A stretch of 64,000 bases of DNA from the NCBI RefSeq assembly GCF_005503355.1, contig NZ_SCMK01000014.1:62001-126000 (forward strand), in the 5' to 3' direction. The translations under genes and the position numbers were made by a program. Each line of letters begins with the position of its first letter. Position 1 is the first letter of the stretch. Positions 1 through 9,900 of the stretch are shown here, piece after piece. Source of the stretch: Sphingomonas sp. 1F27F7B. Lineage in GTDB: Bacteria > Pseudomonadota > Alphaproteobacteria > Sphingomonadales > Sphingomonadaceae. The notes under the pieces were generated by a model. The model saw nothing but the letters and a program-made list of their open reading frames with translations. It was not told where the DNA came from and ran no database searches.

Positions 1-1
1 C

Positions 2-790
2 GTGCATTTCGGCGCACGCTTCGTGCTGGCGGGCGCGGTGTTCCGCTCGCACGAGCCGATCCGCTCCACCGCCGAGCGCAGCGCGGGCATCGCGGCGATG
101 ATGCAGGCCTATCTGGTAATGGCGCTGCTCGTCGCCGCCCTTGCCGCGCTGGCCATCGCCGCGCGCCGCGCCATCGCCGCCGCCGCGATCCCGGAAGCGC
201 CCGCCGCCGCCGGCGCGTTCGCCGCGCTGCGCTCGCGCTGGGCGCTGCTCGGCGCGCTCGGCATCGCCCTTTATGTCGGCGCCGAAGTGACGATCGGCAG
301 CACGCTGATCCTCTATCTCTCCCAGGCCGAGACATTGGGCCTGCCGCTCGACATGGCGGGCGCCTGGGTCGCCAATCTCTATTGGGGCGGCGCGCTGGTC
401 GGGCGCTTCGCCGGCAGCTGGCTGCTGCGCTTCGCGCCCGCGCCGCGCCTGCTCCTGCTGGCGGGTCTTGCCGCCGCCGCGCTCTGCCTCGGGTCGCTGG
501 CGCTGCCCGGACGGACCGGCGCCTGGTGCCTGCTCGCGGTGGGGCTGTGCAATTCGATCATGTTCCCTACCATCTTCGCGCTCACGCTCGAGCGCTCGGC
601 GGCGCCGGTCGCCGCGACCTCCGGGCTGCTCGTCCTCGCGGTCGGCCCGGGCGCGGCGCTGCCCCTGCTCGCCGGCGGCATCGCCGATGCGGCCGGGCTG
701 GGCTGGGCCTTCGCGGTGCCCGCCCTTGCCTATCTCTATGTCGCGGGCTTCGCCTGGGCAGCGCGGCGCAGGCCTATTTCTTCGGCGTGA
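2..790 (+). CDS. MFS sugar transporter, FHS-like (5' partial)
   Basis: This is the C-terminal half or more of a major facilitator. The 262 visible residues contain about seven hydrophobic segments separated by short Arg-rich loops (for example GRFAGSWLLR), typical of the second six-helix bundle. The segment GLCNSIMFPTIFALTLE resembles the fucose/glucose/galactose:H+ symporter (FHS) group. The frame is open to the left edge, so the GTG at position 2 is probably internal and the true start lies outside the window. It would import a sugar or uronate across the inner membrane, which fits the neighbouring alginate-lyase-family enzyme and TonB receptor. Family assignment is fairly secure; the substrate is inferred from context only. 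The 3' end overlaps a convergent small frame by 17 bp. Confidence 0.8.
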   Translation: MHFGARFVLAGAVFRSHEPIRSTAERSAGIAAMMQAYLVMALLVAALAALAIAARRAIAAAAIPEAPAAAGAFAALRSRWALLGALGIALYVGAEVTIGSTLILYLSQAETLGLPLDMAGAWVANLYWGGALVGRFAGSWLLRFAPAPRLLLLAGLAAAALCLGSLALPGRTGAWCLLAVGLCNSIMFPTIFALTLERSAAPVAATSGLLVLAVGPGAALPLLAGGIADAAGLGWAFAVPALAYLYVAGFAWAARRRPISSA

Positions 791-974
791 CCCAGACGGA
801 GACCGGCACCACCACCTTGCCCGGCGCCGGCTTGCCGATGTCGACCCGGTCGATCGCGACCAGCTCGCCGCTTTCGAGCGTGAAGGAAGCCCAGGGCTTG
901 GGCATGCGGCCGAAGCTCATCTTCTGGATCGGCTGGCCGGTGGTCGAATTCATGACGGTGGTGATGACTGGCAT
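774..974 (-). CDS. small hypothetical protein
   Basis: A 66-residue frame with no recognised family. It has a plausible composition (beta-rich, Val/Lys/Pro) and no membrane segment. The same frame stays open upstream of the ATG, through the stop of the alginate-lyase-family gene at 1019, so the protein may begin at an earlier alternative codon or be the tail of a decayed gene. There is no clear ribosome binding site before the ATG. It lies 45 bp downstream of that gene on the same strand and overlaps the MFS stop. Function unknown. Confidence 0.35.
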   Translation of the reverse strand: MPVITTVMNSTTGQPIQKMSFGRMPKPWASFTLESGELVAIDRVDIGKPAPGKVVVPVSVWVTPKK

Positions 975-1018
975 TTGCGGGCGGATAGCCAGACGGAGCG
1001 ATCCCTGTCCAGTGCCGC

Positions 1019-2071
1019 CTAGCGGCCGAGCAGCATGATCCAGTCGATCGGCTGGCGCCCGGTGCGCTCGGCAAGCTTCGTGGCAAAGCCGCGATAGCCG
1101 GGGGCCATCAGCCGGGCGAGCGCATAGGTGTTCACTGCATTGCCCGGATCCCAGGGGTGCGGCGCATATTCCTTCTGCCCCGCCGCTGCCCGGTCCCGAT
1201 CGAACTGGATCCGCGAATGGACGAACTCGACATGCGTCTTCTCGCCCGTCGCATAGGGTTCCAGCCAGGCAAGCGCGCCGGCCAGGCTCGAGCCCGACGG
1301 GCTCTTCCAGCCATACCAGTCCTCGCCATGTGCCCTTGCGGCGAGCGCCGCCATCAGCAGCGGATCGAGATCATAGGTCACATAGTGCAGCGCGTCGCGC
1401 TCGTGGAAGTCGAACACCGATCCGTCGGCCTGGATGTTCGCGCCGACCTGCTTGCGGAACGCCGCCCGCGCCCGCGCGATCAGCCCGGCGTCGCCCGTCT
1501 GGAACGCGGCCATGGTGGCCAGCTTGATGCGGTGGCTCTGCCAGTTGGTGTTGGCGTTCCTGGGTCCCCCATCCATCGCATCGAGATAGCCCGCCGCCAT
1601 TTTCCGCCAGAAGCCGGCCAGCCTGGTGCGCAGCGCGGGAGGCAGGTCCGCCTCGGTCAGGTCCGTGGCCAACAGCAAGGTGTCGAAGCCGGTCTCGTCG
1701 ATCGGATTGAACGACATCTGATAGATGCTCGCCCAATTCTCCAGATAGCGCGCGGTCTGGTCGAGATAGCGCCGGTCGCCGGTCAGCCGCCAGGCGAGCG
1801 CCAGGGCAATGACGATCCCCTGGTCCTGCTTGGCCTTGATGCTGATTTCGCGGATGCCCTTGCCCGGCAGCGTCCCTTCGGTGTGGAGCTGCGGGATCGC
1901 GCCCGGCGGACGCTCCAGCGCCGCGTTCGCCCGGCCGCGTATCTGCCGCGCGACCGGATCGTCCGGGGCCACCGCCCTGGCGAAGCCGGCGCCGAGGATC
2001 GCATGATCCTGGGCGCATGCGGGGAGAGCGCCGAGGAGCAGCGCGGCCGTGCCGGACAGAAGCAGTTTCAT
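1019..2071 (-). CDS. alginate lyase family protein (secreted)
   Basis: A 350-residue periplasmic enzyme of the alginate-lyase alpha/alpha-barrel type. The N-terminus MKLLLSGTAALLLGALPACA is a signal peptide, possibly a lipoprotein signal around LPAC. The region NANTNWQSHRIK, followed by a helical repeat rich in W, Y and R, matches the (alpha/alpha)n toroid of the Alginate_lyase superfamily (PL5-like). Such enzymes cleave mannuronate-containing polymers by beta-elimination. The start at 2071 is chosen because the signal peptide begins there and a GAAGGG site lies about 8 nt upstream; a longer frame to 2128 adds 19 residues with no signal character. It follows the TonB receptor on the same strand, suggesting one uptake and degradation operon. 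The exact polymer is inferred. Confidence 0.8.
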   Translation of the reverse strand: MKLLLSGTAALLLGALPACAQDHAILGAGFARAVAPDDPVARQIRGRANAALERPPGAIPQLHTEGTLPGKGIREISIKAKQDQGIVIALALAWRLTGDRRYLDQTARYLENWASIYQMSFNPIDETGFDTLLLATDLTEADLPPALRTRLAGFWRKMAAGYLDAMDGGPRNANTNWQSHRIKLATMAAFQTGDAGLIARARAAFRKQVGANIQADGSVFDFHERDALHYVTYDLDPLLMAALAARAHGEDWYGWKSPSGSSLAGALAWLEPYATGEKTHVEFVHSRIQFDRDRAAAGQKEYAPHPWDPGNAVNTYALARLMAPGYRGFATKLAERTGRQPIDWIMLLGR

Positions 2072-2130
2072 CGGACCGAACCCTTCAAAAAAATGCGGAG
2101 CGGCGGGAGATCGGCCGCTCCGCACCAAGG

Positions 2131-5100
2131 CTAGAAGTTGCTGCGGATCGTGAGCGTATAGGTCCGGCCGTCATAGTCGATGCGACGGGGCAGCATCGGG
2201 TCGTTCTCATATTCCGAGCGCGTCGCGTTCGTCAGGTTGAACGCGTCGATCGAGATCGAGAAATTCTTCATGATGTTGAGCGAAGCCGATGCGTCGAGCT
2301 GGCTGCGCGCCTTTACGGTGCGGGCGTCGCCGACGAAGCTGTTGCCCGCTGCCAGATCATATTTGCCGCGATGATTGAACACCACGCGCACGCCGAACAG
2401 CTTGGTTTCGTAATAGCCGATCAGGTTGATGTTGTGCTTGGCGACGCTGGGGAGCGTGATCGGATTGCCCTGGGCGTCCTTCCCGTCGATGTCGGTATAG
2501 GTGTAGTTCGCGGCGCCACCGAGATATTTCAGGAAGCCCGGCAGGAAATCTAGGTTCTGCTGCACCGAGACCTCGACGCCGCGCACCCGCATCGGCTTCT
2601 GGTTGGTAACGCCGCTCGCCGTCACGCGCGCGCCGGTCGGGCTGCCCACGATGTTGCAGTTGGTGCCGTCGTCCTGCAGCGCGCCCAGGCCGAAATCGAT
2701 GCCGTTGTAGATGCCGTTGGCTGGGCACAGGACGCGGCGATCGGTGATCGGGCCGACATAGCCCTGGATGTCCTTCTGATAGACGGCGATCGCGAAGGCG
2801 CCGCCGGGGCGGTTGTACCATTCGAGCGACAGGTCGTAGCTGTCCGACGTATAGGGGCTGAGGTTCGTCGCCCCGATGATCACATTGTAGGCCGGTGTGC
2901 CGACGACCGCCGGATCGGGGATCTGCATCGTGGTCGTGGGCACATTGTCGCGCGGCTGCGGGCGGACATAGGTCTGGTAATAGGCACCGCGGAACACGAG
3001 GTTCTTGGCCAAATCCGCCGCGAACATCGCCGAGGGCAGCCAATAGTCGTAATTCTGTTTGTAGGTCCGCGTGCTCATGCTGTGGTTGATCGGCAGCGGC
3101 AGCAGCGACAGGCCCGCCAGGCAGTTGCGGCAGTCCAGCGCGTCGATCTTCTGCGTGGTCGCCTCGTAGCGCACGCCGGCATTGCCGCGGACGCGGATGC
3201 CGAACAGGTCTCCGTCGAACCTGGCCATGGCATAGGCCGACATCACCTTCTTGGTGTTGGTGAAGTTGTTGTTCCAGTAATTGGGATCCCAATAATTGTT
3301 CACCAGCCCATAGGGCGTGAGGAACACGCCATATTGTTCGCCCATGGCGAACTGGGGGGGCAGGCCGTTGGCGAACTGCGAAGGGCGCGTCGTCAGCACC
3401 ACCGGCGTGATCGCGCCGAGCACCTGGTTCACGTCCATGCTGCGCCAGTTGCTGGTATAGCCGCCCGCCGTGCCGCCGAAGAAGTCGGCGACATAGGGGT
3501 TCACCTGCGACATCGCCGGCGTGACATTGGCGGTGACCGCGCCGATCGAAGTATTGCGCGAGCCGATCGAGCTATATTCGTTATGCTCGTAGCGCATGCC
3601 GACCTGGAAGCCGGAAAGGAAGCTGCCCGCGAAGCTGCGCTCGATATCGAGCTGCACCGCGTCGAGCGCGTTCCACGACTGGCCGTTGGTGCCGGTGACG
3701 CCGAAGCGATCGCCCAGCGTATTGGCCGGGGCGCCCGGCATCTGCGCGCCCGCCTGAGTCGCCTGGTTCGCCGGCGAGGCGAGCGGATAGCCGCCCGTCG
3801 GAATGTGCGAGGCATTGGGCGTGTTCAGGACGAACACCGCGTTCTGCAGGCTGGTGCCGCCGGTATAGACCGAGGCGGTGATCCCGTTCAGCCCCGCCGT
3901 GCCCAGATTGCGATACGGGTTCTGGATGATGTCGAACTCGATCTGATTGGCGAGCACCTGCGCGCGCGAGATCGTGCCCTGCGCCGTCACGCGCCATTGA
4001 TCGTCCTTGAATTCGATCGTCGGGTTGATCGCCCAGGTCTTCTGCTTTGCCGGCTCCGAGCGGATCGAGTCGTAGGTCTGCAGATTCTCGGCGGTGAACT
4101 GGTTGATATAGGCGCGCGGCCCCGTCGGCGTCTGGACGACATAGGGTGTGCCCAGGCTGGTGAAATGCGCCACCGCCGAGCTGGCCGCCAGCGCGCCGGT
4201 GCCGTTGTTGCCCGCGGACGTGTCGATGTAGAGCAGGTGGTTGGTGCCCTGATCGAGGTTGCGCTCAGTGTAGAAGGCGGTCGCGCCGAACTTGAGCGTG
4301 TCGCTCGCCTGCCATTCATAACCGCCGGCACCGGTGAGCAGGTGCCCCTTGTTCAGGCGGGCGAACTGGCGGACCTGGGTAGGATAATAGACCCCGCCCG
4401 GATATTGCGCCATCAGCGCCTGATAGGTGGGATTGGAGGCCGGCACCGCCTGGTTGCCCACCTGGATCGAACCGAGCTTGTTCGCCCAGCTGTTCACCGA
4501 GATCGAGTCGCGGCGGAACTTCTCGTCCTTCCACGAGACCACACCGAACACCGCGAAATCGTCGGTGATGTGTGCATTGTAGCCGGCCGCGAGCGCCGGG
4601 CTGCCCAGATCGCCGAGATCGTTATACTCATAGGAGGCCTTGGCCCAGCCGCCCGCCTTGCGGCCGAGCGCCGGTGCGATCTTCAAGTCGACATTGCCCG
4701 AAAGCCCGCCGGCCAGGTTGGCCGCCGAAGGCGACTTGACCACCGTGATCGACGAGAAGATGTCGGAATTGAACGCGCCGAGCGGCGTCGACGAAGTGTT
4801 GGTCGCGCTCCCCAGGATCGGATCGGCGAAGCCGCCGCCGTTCAGCGTGGTGCGCGCGAACGAGCCCGGCAGGCCGCGCAGCGAGATCGTGGCGTTGCGC
4901 GAATCCGCCTCGCGGTTGATCTGCACGCCCGGGATGCGCTGTACTGCCTCGCCGACATTCAGGTCCGGAAACCGGCCAAGACCGTCGGACGAGATCGAAT
5001 CGGTGATCTGATCGGATTCGCGCTTGATGTTGAGCGCGTCCGCATAGGCCCGGCGGAAACCGGTGACCACGATCTGGTCCGCGCTCTGCGGCACGGGCTC

Positions 5101-5214
5101 CTCGGTCTGTGGCGCGCTTGCCTGGGTATCGATGTTGGTATTCTGGGCGAACGCAGGCGCCGCCGTCAGGACGGCACAGATCGCCGTGCCAGCAAATAGA
5201 GTAGTCCGTCGCAT
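2131..5214 (-). CDS. TonB-dependent receptor, carbohydrate type
   Basis: A 1027-residue outer-membrane receptor. Signal peptide MRRTTLFAGTAICAVLTAAPAFA is followed by a TonB-box-like stretch (QIVVTGFRRAYADALNIKR) and a plug domain with GLGRFPDLNVGEAVQRIPGV and ISLRGLPGSF. The rest is a 22-strand barrel ending in an aromatic residue (TIRSNF). The length and the ALNIKR plug start are typical of sphingomonad and Caulobacter receptors for oligosaccharides rather than siderophores. It probably takes up alginate oligomers for the lyase-family protein 59 bp downstream and the MFS transporter beyond. The family is clear; the ligand is inferred. Confidence 0.92.
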   Translation of the reverse strand: MRRTTLFAGTAICAVLTAAPAFAQNTNIDTQASAPQTEEPVPQSADQIVVTGFRRAYADALNIKRESDQITDSISSDGLGRFPDLNVGEAVQRIPGVQINREADSRNATISLRGLPGSFARTTLNGGGFADPILGSATNTSSTPLGAFNSDIFSSITVVKSPSAANLAGGLSGNVDLKIAPALGRKAGGWAKASYEYNDLGDLGSPALAAGYNAHITDDFAVFGVVSWKDEKFRRDSISVNSWANKLGSIQVGNQAVPASNPTYQALMAQYPGGVYYPTQVRQFARLNKGHLLTGAGGYEWQASDTLKFGATAFYTERNLDQGTNHLLYIDTSAGNNGTGALAASSAVAHFTSLGTPYVVQTPTGPRAYINQFTAENLQTYDSIRSEPAKQKTWAINPTIEFKDDQWRVTAQGTISRAQVLANQIEFDIIQNPYRNLGTAGLNGITASVYTGGTSLQNAVFVLNTPNASHIPTGGYPLASPANQATQAGAQMPGAPANTLGDRFGVTGTNGQSWNALDAVQLDIERSFAGSFLSGFQVGMRYEHNEYSSIGSRNTSIGAVTANVTPAMSQVNPYVADFFGGTAGGYTSNWRSMDVNQVLGAITPVVLTTRPSQFANGLPPQFAMGEQYGVFLTPYGLVNNYWDPNYWNNNFTNTKKVMSAYAMARFDGDLFGIRVRGNAGVRYEATTQKIDALDCRNCLAGLSLLPLPINHSMSTRTYKQNYDYWLPSAMFAADLAKNLVFRGAYYQTYVRPQPRDNVPTTTMQIPDPAVVGTPAYNVIIGATNLSPYTSDSYDLSLEWYNRPGGAFAIAVYQKDIQGYVGPITDRRVLCPANGIYNGIDFGLGALQDDGTNCNIVGSPTGARVTASGVTNQKPMRVRGVEVSVQQNLDFLPGFLKYLGGAANYTYTDIDGKDAQGNPITLPSVAKHNINLIGYYETKLFGVRVVFNHRGKYDLAAGNSFVGDARTVKARSQLDASASLNIMKNFSISIDAFNLTNATRSEYENDPMLPRRIDYDGRTYTLTIRSNF

Positions 5215-5278
5215 GACTCTCCCTCCCCCTCTGTCACCCGGCTTGTTCTGTCGCCAGTCATGCTGGCCACCGGTGTCA

Positions 5279-5343
5279 GACCAATAAGGCCGATACGCGA
5301 ACGAGTGTCAATAGAATGGTCAGGCCACATTGCATTATTGGTC
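5279..5343. promoter_or_regulatory. inverted repeat GACCAATAA...TTATTGGTC upstream of TonB receptor
   Basis: GACCAATAA at 5279-5287 and its perfect complement TTATTGGTC at 5335-5343 are separated by 47 bp and lie 65-129 bp upstream of the receptor start. The left copy sits in TGTCAGACCAATAA, resembling a GntR/FadR-type half-site pair (TGGTCTGACA). This suggests a looped operator for a carbohydrate-responsive repressor. The repeat is read directly; the regulator is inferred. Confidence 0.4.
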
Positions 5344-5480
5344 GGGCAAGGCAGCCACTCCGAGCGGAAAGGCCCGGAAATCCGCAGGCGGCTGCGATGC
5401 GCGCACATCTGCGGGCTGCGTCCAGCTGCGCTTTCGGGTAGGGAAGAGCGTTCCCGGCGCCTGGCGCGACGGGAAACAGC

Positions 5481-5516
5481 CGCGCCCCCGCGCGCCGGGA
5501 GGCACGCGGGGGCGCG
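5481..5516 (-). terminator. GC-rich hairpin after efflux operon
   Basis: A perfect 12-bp inverted repeat, CGCGCCCCCGCG (5481-5492) and CGCGGGGGCGCG (5505-5516), with a 12-nt loop, lies 18 bp past the stop of the outer-membrane efflux gene. It lacks a strong T tract, so it may act as a weak terminator or mRNA stabiliser. Confidence 0.55.
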
Positions 5517-5534
5517 GGGGCGGGGGTTGGCAGT

Positions 5535-6950
5535 TCAGCCCTGGGGAGACTGCTGCCAACCTCCGCCAAGCGCGAGGAACAGAGTGACCGTCGCGTCGGA
5601 GAAGTCCGATTCGGCCTGGGCCAGGCTCAGCTCGTTCGTGGCGAGCGAACGCTCGGCATCGAGCACGGTCTGGAACGGTTCCGCGCCGGCACGGTAGCGC
5701 AGCCGCGCGATGCGGGCCGCCTCTACGTTCTGGTCGCGGCCGCGCCGCAGCGCCTCGACGCGCTGGCCCTGCGCCACATAGGCGGCCAGCGCCGTCTCGG
5801 TATCCCGCAGCGCCGTCAGCCAGGTGCCGTCGAACGTGGCGAGCGCAGCATCCGCCCCCGCTTCGGCCTGGGCGATGCGCGCCCGGGCGACGCTCATGTT
5901 CGGGAAGCTGAACGACAGCAGCGGCCCCACGCTGAAGCGGAAGCTCGAGCTGTTGAACATATCCTTGGGGGCCAGCGCAGTCGAACCGATCGAGCCGCCG
6001 ATCGAGATGTTCGGATAGAGGTCCGCCGTGGCAACGCCGATCCGCGCCGACGCGGCCGCGAGCCGGCGCTCGGCGGCGCGGACATCGGCGCGGCGGGCGA
6101 GCAGCGTCGCCCCGTTGCCGACCGGTATGGCCTGCTTCACCACCGGTACCGTCTCGCAACCCGCCACGTCGGCCGGCGCCTCCGCCGGCGGCTTGCCGGT
6201 GAGCACGGCGAGACGGAACAGCGCGGCCTTGCGCTGCGCCTCATAGATGGGAACCTGCGCCCGGGTCTGCTCCAGCAGGGCCGCGCCCTGGCTGGTCTCC
6301 AGCCCGGTGCCGCGCCCGCCCGCCTCGAGCCGGCGCGTCAGGTCGAACGTGTCTTCCTGGAGCTTGAGCGTCTGCGAGGCGACCTTGAGCTGCTCGCCCG
6401 CGGCGCAGGCATCCGAATAGGCACGGATCGTCTCGGCCACCACCGTGACGCGGGCCAGGTCATAGGCGGCCTCGCTCGCCTGCAGATCGGCGCGGCCGGC
6501 CTGGATCGCGCGGGTGATCTTGCCGAACAGGTCGACCTGATAGCTCAGGTCGAGCCCGACATCATAGGTATCCCCTTCGAACGAAGAACCGGGAATGCCC
6601 AGCGACGCGCCCGGAACGCGGGCATGCGTCGCCTTGGACGTGACGTTGGTGGTCGGCAACCGCTGGGCCCGCGTCTCGCGCAGGCTCGCCCGCGCCTGGC
6701 GCAGGTTCGCCGCGGCGACTCGCAGATCGGTATTGGCCGCCAGCGCCTCGCCGACCAGCCGGTCGATCACCGGCGTGTCGAACAGCTTCCACCAGTCCGC
6801 CGGCGGCTCGTCCGCGACGAAGCCCGGCGCGCTCGCCTGGCTCAGATCGCCCTGGGCCGGCGCCTTGGGCGCGGGCGAGACATAGTTGGGGCCGACCACG
6901 CAGCCCGACAGCGTCAGGCCCGCGGCGATCAGGGTCAGGGTACGCTTCAT
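5535..6950 (-). CDS. RND efflux outer-membrane lipoprotein, OprM/NodT family
   Basis: A 471-residue TolC-like channel. The N-terminus MKRTLTLIAAGLTLSGCVVG has a lipobox (LSGC) with the mature protein starting VGPNY, typical of OprM/NodT proteins. Two repeated outer_efflux_protein halves follow, with landmarks WWKLFDTPVIDRLVGEALAAN, RADVRAAERRLAAASARIGVATADLYPNI and RYRAGAEPFQTVLDAERSL. It forms the outer-membrane exit duct for the RND pump encoded immediately upstream. The start is the ATG at 6950, which overlaps the pump stop by 4 bp (ATGA); the frame extends further upstream but that is a shadow of the pump gene. Substrates are probably drugs or solvents. Confidence 0.93.
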   Translation of the reverse strand: MKRTLTLIAAGLTLSGCVVGPNYVSPAPKAPAQGDLSQASAPGFVADEPPADWWKLFDTPVIDRLVGEALAANTDLRVAAANLRQARASLRETRAQRLPTTNVTSKATHARVPGASLGIPGSSFEGDTYDVGLDLSYQVDLFGKITRAIQAGRADLQASEAAYDLARVTVVAETIRAYSDACAAGEQLKVASQTLKLQEDTFDLTRRLEAGGRGTGLETSQGAALLEQTRAQVPIYEAQRKAALFRLAVLTGKPPAEAPADVAGCETVPVVKQAIPVGNGATLLARRADVRAAERRLAAASARIGVATADLYPNISIGGSIGSTALAPKDMFNSSSFRFSVGPLLSFSFPNMSVARARIAQAEAGADAALATFDGTWLTALRDTETALAAYVAQGQRVEALRRGRDQNVEAARIARLRYRAGAEPFQTVLDAERSLATNELSLAQAESDFSDATVTLFLALGGGWQQSPQG

Positions 6951-9900
6951 TGCGCTTCTCCCGTCGCGGCGGCAGGCGTCTCCGGTGCCGGCAGGGTGGG
7001 CCCGTGATGCGCCACCTTCCCGCCGCCCAGCTTGCGCAGCAGCACGTAGAAGATCGGCGTGAAGATCAGGCCGAAGATGGTGACGCCGACCATGCCGAAT
7101 GCCACCGCGGTGCCGAGCGACTGGCGCATCTCCTGGCCCGGACCGGTGGCGATCGCCAGCGGGATCACGCCGAAGATGAAGGCGAACGAAGTCATCAGGA
7201 TCGGGCGAAGGCGGGAACGGGCGGCATGGACCGCGGCATCGAACCGGTTCATGCCCTCTTCCTCGCCCTGCTTGGCGAACTCGACGATCAGGATCGCGTT
7301 CTTGGCAGCGAGTGCAATCAGCACCACGAGGCCGACCTGAGTGAGGATGTTGTTGTCCATCCCCCGCAGGTTCACGCCGAGCAGCGCCGCCAGGATGCAC
7401 ATCGGCACGATCAGGATTACCGCGAGCGGCAGCGTCAGCGCTTCATACTGGGCGGCCAGCACGAGGAAGACGAACACCACCGCGAGCACGAAGATCAGCG
7501 CCGACGAGCTGCCGGCCGCCTTTTGCTGATAGGCGAGGCCGGTCCATTCATAGCCATAGCCCTGGGGCAGCACCTTGCTCGCCATCGCTTCCATCGCCGC
7601 GAGCGCATCGCCCGAGGATACGCCCGGTGCGGCGGCGCCCTGCAGCTCCACGGCGGGCAGCAGGTTGTAGCGCACCACGCGCGACGAACCGGAGTCGCGG
7701 TGGAAGCTGGCCACCGCCGAGATCGGCACCATCTGCCCGCTCGACGAGCGCACCTGCAGGCGGCCGATATCGCTGATGTCGTCGCGCGACGCCGGCTCGG
7801 CCTGCGCCGTCACGCGGAAGGTGCGGCCAAGCAGGTTGAAGTCGTTGACATAGGTCGAGCCGATATAGGTGCCGATCGCGTCGAACACCTGTTGCGGCTG
7901 GACGCCGAGGATCTGCGCCTTGTCGCGGTCGACATCGGCGCGGATGCGCGGATTGGCGGTGTTGAACAGCGAGAAGACCTGGGTGACCTTCGGCTCCTGC
8001 ATCGCCGCGCCCATCATCGCGCCGGTTGCGCCTTCGAGCCCGCGCCAGCCGCCATTGGCCGCGCGATCCTCGATCATCATCACGAAGCCCGAACCGTTGC
8101 CGAGGCCCTGCACCGCCGGCGGCGAGATCATGAAGATGTTGGCGCCGCTGATCTGCCCGGCGATCGCACCGGTCAGCTGGCCGGCCAGCGCCTCCGCGCT
8201 CTGCTGCTTGCCGCGCTGCGACCAGTCCTTCAGCTTGATGAAGAACACGCCTGCGTTCGACGCCTGGCTGAAGCTCGCGCCGTCGAGGCCGGCAAAGGCC
8301 GCGCCGTCGATCACGCCGTCGGTCTTGGCGGCGATGGCATAGGCCTTGTCGACGACTTCGCTGGTGCGTTCGAGCGACGAGCCCGGCGGCAGCTGCACGA
8401 CGCCGATCAGGAACCCCTGATCCTGCTCGGGAATGAAGCCCGTCGGCGTGGCGGTGAGGCGCCAGCCCGTCAATGCGAGCAGCCCCGCATAGATGAGCAT
8501 CATGATCAGGCCCATGCGGATCAGCCGGCCGGTGACCCGGCCATAACGGTCCGACAGCCAGTCGAAGCCCTGGTTGAACTTCTCCGCGCCCACCTTGATC
8601 GGTCGCATCCAGCGCGGGCCGCTATCGGCGTCGATATGCTGGTGCGGCTTGAGCAGCAGCGCGGCGAGCGCCGGCGACAGCGTCAGCGAGACGAGCAGCG
8701 AGATCGCCGATGCCGCGGCGATCGTCACCGCGAACTGGCGGTAGAAGATGCCGGGGATTCCCCCGACCATCGCGGTCGGGATGAACACCGAGACGAGCAC
8801 CAGGCCGATCGCGACCAGCGCGCCGGACACTTCCTTCATCGTCTGGTGCGCGGCGTCGCGCGGCGTCTTGCCTTCGCGGATATGCTTCTCGACCGCTTCG
8901 ACCACGACGATCGCGTCGTCGACCACGATGCCAACGGCGAGCACGAGCGCGAAGAGCGACAGCGAGTTGATCGAATAGCCGAGCGCGAGCTGCACCGCGA
9001 AAGTGCCGACCAGCGCGATCGGGATGGCGACGATCGGGATCACCGCCGCCCGCCAGGTCTGGAGGAAGATCACGACCACCACGACGACCAGGACCACCGC
9101 TTCGAGCAGCGTGTGCTGCACGGCCTCCACCGACGCCGAGACATATTCGGTCGGGTTGTAGGGGATGGTGTACTGAAGGCCCTGGGGGAAGTCCTTCTTG
9201 AGCGTCTCCATCTCCTTGAGCACCAGGTCCGCCGCGTTGAGCGAATTGGCGCCCGGCTGCTGGACGATAGCGAGCGCGATGCCGCGCCGGCCGCCGAACG
9301 AGCCGCGGATCGAATAGTCCTGGCTGCCCAGCTCGATCCGCGCGACGTCGCCCAGCTTGGTGAGCGCGGCGCCGGTGGGATCGGACTTCACCGTGATGTT
9401 GGAGAATTGCTCGACCGTGGCGAGACGGCCGCGCACGTCCACCGGCACTTCGAACGAGGGATTGTCCTTGCCCGTCGGCGCCGAGCCGAGTGCGCCGCCC
9501 GCGGTCTGGACGTTCTGGGCCTGCAGCGCAGCGACGATCTCGGCCGAAGTCAGGTTGCGCGCCGCTGCCTTGTCCGGATCGATCCAGACGCGCATCGAGT
9601 AATTGCCACCGCCGAAGACCTGCACCGTGCCCACGCCCTCGAGGCGCAGCAGCCGGTCGCGGATCACCGTGTTGGCGTAATTGCCCATGTAATCGACGTC
9701 GAGGCTGTTGTCGGGCGAAGTCAGCGCCACGATCATCAGGAAGCCCGATTCCTGCTTGTTCACCGTCACGCCGATCTGGCGCACCTGCTCGGGCAGGCGC
9801 GGCACGGCCAGGTTGACGCGGTTCTGCACCAGCACCTGCGCGGCATCGAGATCGGTGCCCGGCTTGAAGGTGACGGTGACGGTCGCCTGCCCCTGGGTGG

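Larger units (their letters stand above)
5215..5534. other. intergenic region between efflux operon and TonB receptor
   Basis: These 320 bp hold no supported gene. The part next to 5214 must carry the receptor promoter. It contains a spaced inverted repeat (5279-5343), and a GC-rich hairpin (5481-5516) lies just after the efflux operon. Short open frames here are out of frame with each other and lack coding character. Confidence 0.6.

Noticed and set aside
3082..5199. 705-codon plus-strand open frame
   Set aside because: Antisense to the TonB receptor, with low-complexity R/H/D/A composition and no domain.
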